A stretch of DNA of 8,515 bases from Bacteroidota bacterium (GTDB lineage Bacteria > Bacteroidota > Rhodothermia > Rhodothermales > Bin80), in assembly GCA_026702635.1 (NCBI GenBank), contig JAPPBZ010000242.1, positions 1 through 8,515 on the forward strand, read 5' to 3'. Made by a program: the position numbers and the translations under genes. The notes beneath the pieces are model-generated. The model was not told the DNA's origin. It made no database searches and saw nothing but the letters and a program-made list of their open reading frames with translations. Of this stretch, positions 1-5,814 are shown one piece after another. Position 1 is the stretch's first letter. The number at the start of each line of letters is the position of its first letter.

Positions 1-1
1 G

Positions 2-20
2 TTGCGGTTAATCGGTTTAC
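2..20 (+). repeat. Left copy of a direct repeat also found before nadE
   Basis: TTGCGGTTAATCG at 2-14 recurs exactly at 5774-5786. After two mismatches, TTAC (17-20) also matches (5789-5792), giving 17 of 19 identities. In the same register, ACTA at 29-32 matches 5801-5804, giving 22 of 31 over 2-32. Both copies face the same way and bracket the minus-strand accessory operon. The left copy touches the window edge, so its true extent cannot be seen. Confidence 0.5.
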
Positions 21-27
21 TTCCAAG

Positions 28-39
28 CACTACATAGTG
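28..39. repeat. Small perfect inverted repeat
   Basis: CACTA (28-32) and TAGTG (35-39) are exact reverse complements separated by two bases. It lies only 4 bp from the larger palindrome at 44-80, so the two could form tandem hairpins in a transcript reading through the region. Alone it is short enough to be chance. Confidence 0.35.
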
Positions 40-43
40 TCTC

Positions 44-80
44 GTAGTGATGTGGGGGACGTTCCCCACAGCGCGACTAC
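44..80. repeat. Strong palindrome, possible hairpin terminator or operator
   Basis: The core at 51-70 has exact 7-bp arms TGTGGGG/CCCCACA around GACGTT. The centre also pairs (one G-T, then A-T and C-G), so the 20 bases are almost fully self-complementary. Outer arms GTAGT (44-48) and ACTAC (76-80) add a further 5-bp stem across a small asymmetric bulge. There is no U-tract on either side, so a canonical rho-independent terminator is not supported. Position downstream of the minus-strand operon fits a 3'-end hairpin. A dyad-symmetric protein-binding site is the alternative. Confidence 0.5.
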
Positions 81-265
81 TTATTGTCTCATTCACTAAA
101 CCAATCGAATAATGCCTAGATGAATTTTTTGTCATCGTAATGCTTGTACCAGCCCTACTTTGTCACACAGATTCGATACTTAACATAGCAGTTTTTGTCT
201 AAAACTTCCATTGTTGGTACCTTCTTGATATAGTCCTGTCGGCGAGCACAATACCTGAGAATAGA

Positions 266-514
266 TCAGTTGCCAAGAAGATCGCAACCTTCCTGCAAAT
301 CAGCACCTCCAGACTCGTCCTCTATGCACACCCGAAACTCACGGAGGGAGGCGAGTTCTCTGGCGACCAAAGATGGAACACGCTCCTTGTGTTTCAGATC
401 CGGTGCGACACACATAGCACCGATTCCTGAAAGTCGGTCCCTAAGCCACGTGATCTCTATGCCCGGCGGAAGACACTTCCTGCGCCGCTGATACTTACCC
501 AGAAGTGCAAGCAC
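266..514 (-). CDS. Small hypothetical protein, possible last gene of the operon
   Basis: This is an 82-residue reading frame starting with GTG at 514 and ending in TGA, 28 bp after the SRPBCC gene stop on the same strand. A purine-rich GGGAGG lies about 10 nt upstream of the GTG and could serve as a ribosome binding site. The N-terminus is basic (YQRRRK near residues 8-13) and there is a mixed-charge C-terminal half. I recognise no domain, signal peptide or membrane segment. The frame is open upstream to about 566, overlapping the preceding gene, so the start is uncertain. It could be a real orphan, the decayed remnant of a longer gene, or a chance frame at the operon edge. An opposite-strand frame of similar length exists here, which lowers confidence. 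Confidence 0.3.
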   Translation of the reverse strand: MLALLGKYQRRRKCLPPGIEITWLRDRLSGIGAMCVAPDLKHKERVPSLVARELASLREFRVCIEDESGGADLQEGCDLLGN

Positions 515-542
515 GAGGGCAGGGCCTCCCGTTCGGCAACGG

Positions 543-989
543 CTATATTGCTTCCGCTTGGATTTTCAATCCCTTGGCCACATCATCGAAACCGCGCCGC
601 ATATAGCCGGCAAAACAGCAGTACACGATTGGCGCGAGTAATCCCGTCAATTTGTCAATGTTGTAATAGCGACAACTTGTATTGTCAACATGTTCGAGGT
701 GCTGCTCTCGTTTTGCGAACAGTAGCCAGTGAGCTCCGAATTTCTTTTCCCAAGCAATAAGACGGGGTTTTTCGAAAGCGCAGAGACGTTCGGTGATTCC
801 AAACTTGATGGGCCCCATCCTTACCAGAAGATTTACGGGAGATCCAATCGCAAAATCTGTCTGGATCTTTGACGTAAACGGATTCCATTCGCCATATTTT
901 CGAGTATCAGTCAGAACAGTCCAAACTACCTCGTTGGAGGCGTTGATGTCAACTGGATTGGTACGAATTATAAATTCCCGAGAGATCAT
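543..989 (-). CDS. SRPBCC (START/polyketide-cyclase-like) family protein
   Basis: This is a 148-residue protein of the SRPBCC fold, a helix-grip domain that binds hydrophobic ligands in a deep cavity; members include polyketide cyclases, START-like lipid binders and aromatic-hydrocarbon-binding proteins. The N-terminal beta strand and helix (INASNEVVWTVLTD, about 15-28) are followed by the family-typical YGEWNPF at 32-38, a P-R-L-I-A-W strand at 75-80, and a C-terminal amphipathic helix (RRGFDDVAKGLKIQAE, about 131-146) that closes the pocket. Length matches the usual 140-160 residues. I chose ATG at 989 because it lies 10 bp after the preceding SDR stop. The longer frame from 1118 would overlap that gene by 119 bp and adds a low-complexity, basic leader with no family resemblance. 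No catalytic residue can be assigned. A role in binding, presenting or cyclising the operon's hydrophobic substrate is inference. Confidence 0.82.
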   Translation of the reverse strand: MISREFIIRTNPVDINASNEVVWTVLTDTRKYGEWNPFTSKIQTDFAIGSPVNLLVRMGPIKFGITERLCAFEKPRLIAWEKKFGAHWLLFAKREQHLEHVDNTSCRYYNIDKLTGLLAPIVYCCFAGYMRRGFDDVAKGLKIQAEAI

Positions 990-999
990 GAGTTTGCAG

Positions 1000-1977
1000 T
1001 CAGGTGACAGTCTTGAGCCAGGCTTCCGACTGGTTCCACAGCATTTTCGCGGCGGACATCTGTCTGGCCTGTTCGCTTGGTCTGGCAATCTTGCAGCGCT
1101 CGTAGTAACATCCGCCATGTAGCGCAGGAGTGCTAGAGCACATTACCACGGTTTGTGCCCCATATTTCCGGTGCAACAATACCAATGATGTCATGGCAGA
1201 ACTCATGCGGTTCAAGGTGCTGCCGATTCGTCCAGTCATCGGCTTCATTTGTGTAAGGTTCGTGTGAACGGACCCAGGATGTAGTGCTACGGATCGCAGA
1301 TTGAATTCCTTCGAAAACTGTCGGTTGATCTCGACTGAAAGATGGATGAGTGCCAGTTTCGACGTCCCGTACGCATTCCAGGAATGGTAGCGTTTCGTAC
1401 TATCGAATAAGTCCTCATTACTCACGCTGTCATGTAGATGAGAGGATACGTTTATCACCCGAGCATCGCCGTCTTCCAAGCCACTCTGTTTTAGACATGG
1501 GAGCAGCAGATTCGTCAGATGGAAGGGTCCTAAATAGTTGGTTCTCCAGTGAATTTCGAAGCCATCCTTGGTCAGGGGCGGCTTTCGTCGTGGACGGAAG
1601 ATATTCTTGTGGATACCCGCGTTGTTAACCAAAACATGGAGCTTTCCGTCATACTCGCGAAGAAACCAGGTTGCAAAACTGGAAGTGCTCTTCACATCAC
1701 ACAGGTCAAGCGTTCTGGCCATGATGTTGCCATCGGCACCTGTGCGTTGTAAATCATTCTTAAGGCACGTTTCGGTCGTTTCTGCGTCATGCAGACTGGT
1801 AACGATAACGTGTGCACCCCAACTCGCAAGGATCTTGGCAGTCTCATACCCAATGGAATTGGGAGATGCGCCCGTCACAATGACCGTCCGACCGGACATA
1901 TCAACACGTTCTGCCATCGGCTTGCGCATGCATAGCAACCAAAGGTGACGAACCGACTTGGCAAATGTATGGGGCAT
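1000..1977 (-). CDS. Short-chain dehydrogenase/reductase, retinol-dehydrogenase-like (SDR 1)
   Basis: This is a 325-residue SDR with a single Rossmann domain, expected to oxidise an alcohol or reduce a ketone using NAD(P). The glycine-rich cofactor loop is TGASPNSIG (35-43), one residue longer than the classical TGxxxGxG. NNAG is at 118-121. The catalytic tetrad is complete: N147 in NYLGPF, S179 in NVSSH, Y203 and K207 in YGTSK. HPGSVHTN (233-240) follows, as in retinol-dehydrogenase-like enzymes. The strand-2 end (VIVTSLHD) has no arginine, so cofactor preference is open. The first ATG gives a 27-30-residue leader; ATGs at residues 17, 21 and 27 are possible starts, and none has a clear Shine-Dalgarno. 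The start is 22 bp after the neighbouring SDR gene's stop and the SRPBCC gene follows by 10 bp, so co-transcription is likely. The substrate is unknown; the sulfotransferase context suggests a hydrophobic alcohol. Confidence 0.88.
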   Translation of the reverse strand: MPHTFAKSVRHLWLLCMRKPMAERVDMSGRTVIVTGASPNSIGYETAKILASWGAHVIVTSLHDAETTETCLKNDLQRTGADGNIMARTLDLCDVKSTSSFATWFLREYDGKLHVLVNNAGIHKNIFRPRRKPPLTKDGFEIHWRTNYLGPFHLTNLLLPCLKQSGLEDGDARVINVSSHLHDSVSNEDLFDSTKRYHSWNAYGTSKLALIHLSVEINRQFSKEFNLRSVALHPGSVHTNLTQMKPMTGRIGSTLNRMSSAMTSLVLLHRKYGAQTVVMCSSTPALHGGCYYERCKIARPSEQARQMSAAKMLWNQSEAWLKTVT

Positions 1978-1999
1978 TTTCTGCAGTGATAATATGGCG

Positions 2000-2995
2000 C
2001 TAGAGCTTTGCCATCAGTTCCGCACTGGCTTCCCATAGCCTGGAGCCATTCTCTGGATCGGAGGCACTTGGCGAAACAGATTTCCGTTGCATCAGGTGCA
2101 AATACATCCCCGTGCTATAGCCCGCTTCTTCGGAACAGCACAGATAAATTGCCGGCTTTACAGCCTGTTCTGGAGATTGCAAGAGATACCGCAGAAGAGG
2201 CTTGACTACGGGCTTGAGCGGTGTCGGGGTATCCCTTGCAATGTTCGAAGCAATACCTCCGGGACACATTGAATGTACCGCGACTTCGATACTGTCGCCT
2301 TGATTCAGGCGTCGGGAGAGCTCGGTGGCGTACGTACACTGAAGTAGTTTACTGATGCCGTAATGTCTGAGACTATCCTTCGTTTTGTAATCTTTGAACG
2401 TACCCAAATGATCAAACTCAATGACATGGGAGGATCGGTGTGCCTCGGATGCGACAAATACAATTCGCGGTGTCTTTCCAGGGTGTCTGGATGGACGAAT
2501 CACCCCATCCTTCAACCACCGATCAATCAGTATACGTGAAGAGAGGAAGTGTACAGTAAACATCATCTCAAATCCTTGTGGGGATTTTCTGGCTCTGGGA
2601 GGCATCAGTCCAGCATTCATCAGTGCAATATCAATGCGGATTCGGCGAGATGCCATCAAGTCACAAAGGTGATGGACGGATTTGACGTCTGCCAGGTCAA
2701 CTTCCATCAATTCTATGTTCGAAGATCCAGACAGCCTCTGTATTTCCTGACAAATTCCTCCATGCCCGGGCCGACAGGCTAAAATCGTATTTCCTCCGCG
2801 CCGCGCAAGTTCAACCGCAGCAGCTTTCCCAAGGCCGCTATTGGCTCCGGTCACCAGACAGGTCCTGCCGTCAATTCGGATATCTTCGGGAACCATGGTA
2901 ACTTCAGCGTGCTTCGGCTGCCTGAGATCTCGGACAGCAGCAACCATCGCACTGAAGGGCGTGCCATCTCCAACTAATTTGGATTTTTTCTTCAC
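2000..2995 (-). CDS. Short-chain dehydrogenase/reductase with altered catalytic tetrad (SDR 2)
   Basis: This 331-residue SDR belongs to the retinol dehydrogenase/WWOX/protochlorophyllide-reductase-like group. It has TGANSGLG (49-56) for the dinucleotide, an ILACR strand end (71-75) whose arginine suggests NADP(H), MNAG (126-129, Met in place of the first Asn), S183 in FVASEAH, and Y212/K216 in YGISK. CPGGIASN (244-251) follows the active site. The position equivalent to the tetrad Asn of NHLGHF-type motifs is His149 (FTVHFLSS), an unusual substitution. GTG at 2995 is preceded by GAGGA with a 4-nt gap. Met17 and Met34 are alternative starts, the latter giving an N-terminus of ordinary SDR length. 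It lies 51 bp after the sulfotransferase stop and 22 bp before SDR 1. The two SDRs differ clearly in sequence, so they are not a recent duplication; they may act on different carbons or in opposite directions on one substrate (inference). Confidence 0.87.
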   Translation of the reverse strand: MKKKSKLVGDGTPFSAMVAAVRDLRQPKHAEVTMVPEDIRIDGRTCLVTGANSGLGKAAAVELARRGGNTILACRPGHGGICQEIQRLSGSSNIELMEVDLADVKSVHHLCDLMASRRIRIDIALMNAGLMPPRARKSPQGFEMMFTVHFLSSRILIDRWLKDGVIRPSRHPGKTPRIVFVASEAHRSSHVIEFDHLGTFKDYKTKDSLRHYGISKLLQCTYATELSRRLNQGDSIEVAVHSMCPGGIASNIARDTPTPLKPVVKPLLRYLLQSPEQAVKPAIYLCCSEEAGYSTGMYLHLMQRKSVSPSASDPENGSRLWEASAELMAKL

Positions 2996-3046
2996 GGAGT
3001 CCTCAATTTTGACCTGAACTGCTCGTACAAGATCAAGTCAGATGAT

Positions 3047-4297
3047 TCATTCAAACGGGATCGTGTATTTCTCACGGTAGCCAGAAAAATGTTCTTCGAT
3101 GACCTCCTCGCTCAACCCAAAATCATTCAAGCTATAGGAATGTCGCCCAAAACGATTTTGCGGATTGGCCTTGATATACTGTCCTGCCTGCCGCACTGCT
3201 TCGTCATCAAAATTAATTCCGATCCACTCATAGATCTCCCGAAGCTGGGTTACGGGATCCGCAATCAAGTCGTAATAGGACACATCCATGAACCGGTCGG
3301 TCTCTTCACCGGATCGAACCATTTCGGTGACTTCAATCATTCTGCGTACTTTCCGGCACCAGTGTCTCGCAATTTCTTTGGGATCCACATCATCACTAAA
3401 AATACCTCGACTGTGTGCAACCATACTACAAAATGATGGCAAAGCCTTTCGCGGGTCGCGGTGGGTCAGTATAATTTTCGCCTCTGGGAAAGTTTTCAGA
3501 AATATATCCAAATACTCCATGTGATTTGGAGTCTTCAGCACCCATTGACTACCCGGACGCTGCCAACACAGAATTTTCAGTACCCCGCGAAGAAATTCGT
3601 AGGCCTGGGTATGGTCCTGATCCTCCAGCCAACGCGAATACGATGGAACGTGCATCGTCGCCTCCGGTGATTGACTCATAAAACTCAGGTCCAACAACAT
3701 AACATCTTCCTCTGGCTCACGACGGCTGATCGGGTGTATCGACTTGAATTGTGGTGACAAATAGGAGATTGCCTGATGCGCCATGAATGAGTAAAACTTG
3801 CGGCTGAAAGTCCCACGCCTGTTCATGTTACCCGCCGGGACTGGTTCAAGCAGTTCTCCCCCAGAAATGCCACGGATGGCAGGATTGGTATTCAATAAGC
3901 GTTGGAGTAGTGTCGTGCCAGTACGCTGCAGCCCAGTAACAAGAATGATTTTGCCAAGATCAACCTCATTTATTTCAGGGTGCTTTCTGAGTAGATCCCT
4001 GATCCGAAAACGATGAACCACCGCGCGGGTGAGTCGAGATTTTTGTACTAGCCTGCCGGTGGCAGTCAGACGAGCTTCGTCGTTCATTGATTTGACCAGC
4101 ACTTCCAGGGCCTCGAAAAATTTACTATCGCCCAAATCTTCCAGTTCCGTTATTCGTTTCGCCTGCTCTACAAGTACCTCGGCCTCCAAATATCCTGGCG
4201 GGCCGAATTTCCCACTCAGACCGTTATAAACTTTGATAAAGAACGGGCGATAGGGACGCTCATAGTCCGTTGTTGTTACGAAGTCGCTCTTGCCCAT
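3047..4297 (-). CDS. PAPS-dependent sulfotransferase family protein
   Basis: This is a 416-residue protein of the bacterial sulfotransferase family (Sulfotransfer_3-like), which moves a sulfuryl group from 3'-phosphoadenylyl sulfate to a hydroxyl or amine acceptor. The 5'-phosphosulfate-binding loop is TGLQRTGTT (121-129). LKTPNH (254-259) is the conserved mid-domain motif. The 3'-phosphate-binding region is THRDPRKALPS (278-288), with Arg280 and Ser288 the likely phosphate contacts. C-terminal RFGRHSYSLNDFGL (382-395) is typical of the long family members found beside SDRs and DUF1214 proteins. About 110 N-terminal residues precede the P-loop, normal for this subfamily. No signal peptide or membrane segment is visible, so it should be cytosolic. 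It starts 14 bp after the DUF1214 gene stop, implying co-transcription. PAPS-synthesis genes are absent from the window. The acceptor is unknown; a sterol, terpenoid or lipid alcohol is inferred from the SDR and SRPBCC neighbours. Confidence 0.9.
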   Translation of the reverse strand: MGKSDFVTTTDYERPYRPFFIKVYNGLSGKFGPPGYLEAEVLVEQAKRITELEDLGDSKFFEALEVLVKSMNDEARLTATGRLVQKSRLTRAVVHRFRIRDLLRKHPEINEVDLGKIILVTGLQRTGTTLLQRLLNTNPAIRGISGGELLEPVPAGNMNRRGTFSRKFYSFMAHQAISYLSPQFKSIHPISRREPEEDVMLLDLSFMSQSPEATMHVPSYSRWLEDQDHTQAYEFLRGVLKILCWQRPGSQWVLKTPNHMEYLDIFLKTFPEAKIILTHRDPRKALPSFCSMVAHSRGIFSDDVDPKEIARHWCRKVRRMIEVTEMVRSGEETDRFMDVSYYDLIADPVTQLREIYEWIGINFDDEAVRQAGQYIKANPQNRFGRHSYSLNDFGLSEEVIEEHFSGYREKYTIPFE

Positions 4298-4311
4298 CTC
4301 TTGCTACACGA

Positions 4312-5496
4312 CTAACTCTTAAGGCTACTCAACTTGACCAACTGGGTATGGGGTTGAGGAGATTCCTGCGCTCGTACCCACCGAAAGCACATAGTCCCAG
4401 AAGAGTGACCAGCGGTATCTATCCAGTTGGGCAGGCCCGGATCTTCATGTGCGACAACCAGCCTTACGAAGTTGTCATCTTCATAGTGTGCCAGATGCTT
4501 ATTTGTGTGAATCCTATGATATCGGTAATCCAGAGATTCCATCCAGTAATTGTTCAACTGAAAATTCCAGTATTCGCATTCTGGGGGCGTAACCTCAATC
4601 AGAAGAGCCTCGTCCTCTGCAATCGCCCAGTGACTATGATAATAGATGATGTTTGGATCACCTCCAGCGGCCCGTGAAACTTCTGGATCAAACATCGGCA
4701 ACATGTTGCTGTGTTTCTGGAAATCCCGCGCCCACTTGGAAAAAAGTAATGGCGCCCCTGCCACCAGTGCTCCTGCCTTTTTCAAGCCTTCATCAAGCTT
4801 CACAGGTGTTAATGGAGCGGGGTGTCGCTCATGTTCGGGACAGTTAATGCGCTCAATCCGCAATTCTGCGGGAGTCTCTACTGTCCGATCAAGGAAAGTT
4901 TGACGCACAACCAGAGTGCCTGTCTCGGTGGTCATGGGTAGCCAATTCCCCGATTGAGGCTTGGAACTGAGGATGAGTTCGAATCTCCCGCTAGCATCCA
5001 TTTTGATTTCATCCGATTCAATATATCCTGTGGGTGGCAAGCCGCGGCCCTGACCATAATGGCCGGATTGAGTACCAAAGCTCAAATATGCAATCGTGTT
5101 TCGCTGCCCATAGATCTTGTACTCATAGTTTCCGTTCAGCGCAGCTGTTTGATAGAAATTGTCTGGATTGTCGGCACCCAGTTTAGTCACCTCATCAACT
5201 ACTCGATGCAAGACAGGTGCGTTGGCATCCGCATGTTCGACGAACGCCATAAGGCCTGCACGGGCGATACGACTGAGGTACCGATACCCTTCCGCCTGAT
5301 TGAATGGATCCTGTGGAGCACCGGGGAATTGTAGTCCAGCACCCGCCGCCTTAAGAGAATCACAGAATTCGTCCCAGGTTTTTCCACTGACAATCCGGTG
5401 AGCAGCTACGTCCTCTACCGTCCGACCACGAAATCGCCGGATCAGGAGGGACATTCGTCGAAAGAGGCTTAGGAGACCAATGCCGAGCTTGCGCAT
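4312..5496 (-). CDS. DUF1214 domain-containing protein, first gene of the operon
   Basis: This is a 394-residue protein that I assign to the DUF1214 family, whose biochemical role is not established. Supporting features are NYEYKIYGQRNTIAYLSFGT (123-142), the GxWLPM-type segment (183-188), PPECEYWNFQLNNYWMESLD (304-323) and the C-terminal NWIDTAGHSSGTMCFRW (357-373), rich in aromatic and glycine residues as in that domain. The N-terminus is strongly basic (RKLGIGLLSLFRRMSLLIRRFR, residues 2-23) and weakly hydrophobic; it lacks a clear signal peptidase site, so export or membrane association is uncertain. Met15 is an alternative start. The ATG at 5496 is preceded by a weak AGTGG-like signal. 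It opens the minus-strand operon, facing the divergent region. Members occur near sulfotransferases and SDRs (recollection), which fits a shared pathway. Function cannot be stated beyond that. Confidence 0.8.
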   Translation of the reverse strand: MRKLGIGLLSLFRRMSLLIRRFRGRTVEDVAAHRIVSGKTWDEFCDSLKAAGAGLQFPGAPQDPFNQAEGYRYLSRIARAGLMAFVEHADANAPVLHRVVDEVTKLGADNPDNFYQTAALNGNYEYKIYGQRNTIAYLSFGTQSGHYGQGRGLPPTGYIESDEIKMDASGRFELILSSKPQSGNWLPMTTETGTLVVRQTFLDRTVETPAELRIERINCPEHERHPAPLTPVKLDEGLKKAGALVAGAPLLFSKWARDFQKHSNMLPMFDPEVSRAAGGDPNIIYYHSHWAIAEDEALLIEVTPPECEYWNFQLNNYWMESLDYRYHRIHTNKHLAHYEDDNFVRLVVAHEDPGLPNWIDTAGHSSGTMCFRWVRAQESPQPHTQLVKLSSLKS

Positions 5497-5754
5497 GATT
5501 TACCACTTCAAATGTATGCTGACCTGATCGCCCATGAACTGTGCAGCGCCATAATCTAAGATTCGCCCGTTAAATCCCGGAGTGGGAAAGGGGATGGAGT
5601 GAGCTCAGAGTCCGATTTAGTTTCGGGTGAATCCGAGGGATCAGACACATTATTTTTCTAGATTTTCCCGCTGCTGTTTGTACCTATCGCATATTTCAGG
5701 GTTCAAATCTTCATTCTGGGAGAAAATATCAAATGCCTGTTCGTGTTTTCACCG

Positions 5755-5763
5755 TGTTACAAT
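5755..5763 (+). promoter_or_regulatory. Candidate extended -10 promoter for nadE
   Basis: TGTTACAAT matches the extended -10 pattern TGnTATAAT with one mismatch. It lies about 52 nt upstream of the nadE ATG, predicting a transcript start near 5770 and a leader of roughly 45 nt. No good TTGACA-like hexamer exists at 16-18 nt upstream, which is tolerable for extended -10 promoters. If the organism uses a Bacteroidota-type sigma factor, this assignment would not apply. Confidence 0.4.
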
Positions 5764-5773
5764 GGAGAATGCA

Positions 5774-5792
5774 TTGCGGTTAATCGTATTAC
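5774..5792 (+). repeat. Right copy of the direct repeat, in the nadE leader
   Basis: This matches the left-edge copy at 2-20 in 17 of 19 positions, the first 13 exactly. It falls just after the predicted nadE transcription start and 22 nt before its ATG. It could be a shared regulatory element, a duplicated boundary left by insertion of the accessory operon, or coincidence. Confidence 0.5.
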
Positions 5793-5803
5793 CTGAGGAT
5801 ACT

Positions 5804-5808
5804 AGGGA
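5804..5808 (+). promoter_or_regulatory. Ribosome binding site of nadE
   Basis: AGGGA sits 6 nt before the ATG at 5815. A second purine-rich TGAGGA at 5794-5799 is farther away, at 15 nt. The nearer one best supports the chosen start, which also gives the standard NadE N-terminus. Confidence 0.45.
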
Positions 5809-5814
5809 TTCCAT

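Larger units (their letters stand above)
1..265. other. AT-rich non-coding stretch downstream of the minus-strand operon
   Basis: I see no convincing gene here on either strand. The stretch lies beyond the 3' end of the minus-strand operon. It contains a copy of a direct repeat (2-20), a small perfect inverted repeat (28-39) and a larger imperfect palindrome (44-80), each listed separately. A T-run occurs at 125-130 on the plus strand, but no strong stem precedes it, so I do not call a classical intrinsic terminator. What lies to the left of the window is unknown. Confidence 0.6.
5497..5814. promoter_or_regulatory. Divergent intergenic region between the accessory operon and nadE
   Basis: These 318 bp must hold the promoters of both divergent units, since no gene is visible inside. 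For the minus operon I find only weak candidates, such as a TACATT about 13 nt before the DUF1214 ATG with no matching -35, so no promoter is called there. For nadE an extended -10 element is visible and is listed separately. Short inverted repeats (for example TCCC/GGGA around 5576-5587) are too small to interpret. The right copy of the direct repeat sits near the nadE end. No known riboswitch class was recognised. Confidence 0.55.

Noticed and set aside
120..135. T-run at 125-130 as an intrinsic terminator
   Set aside because: No stable stem lies immediately upstream on the plus strand, and no plus-strand gene precedes it.
270..491. Plus-strand 73-residue frame opposite the small orphan ORF
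   Set aside because: It is low-complexity and Ser/Arg-rich, with no neighbours on its strand. The minus frame fits the operon better, though neither is certain.
543..1118. Longer 191-residue start for the SRPBCC gene
   Set aside because: It would overlap SDR 1 by 119 bp, and the extra 43 residues look like out-of-frame translation of the SDR C-terminus. ATG at 989 gives a normal-length domain.
2000..2995. SDR 1 and SDR 2 as a tandem duplication
   Set aside because: They share only the SDR fold motifs; loops, active-site flanks and termini differ throughout, so a recent duplication is not supported.
4270..5334. Several plus-strand frames across the DUF1214 gene
   Set aside because: They are shadow frames of a gene with clear family motifs on the minus strand, with no domain or operon logic of their own.
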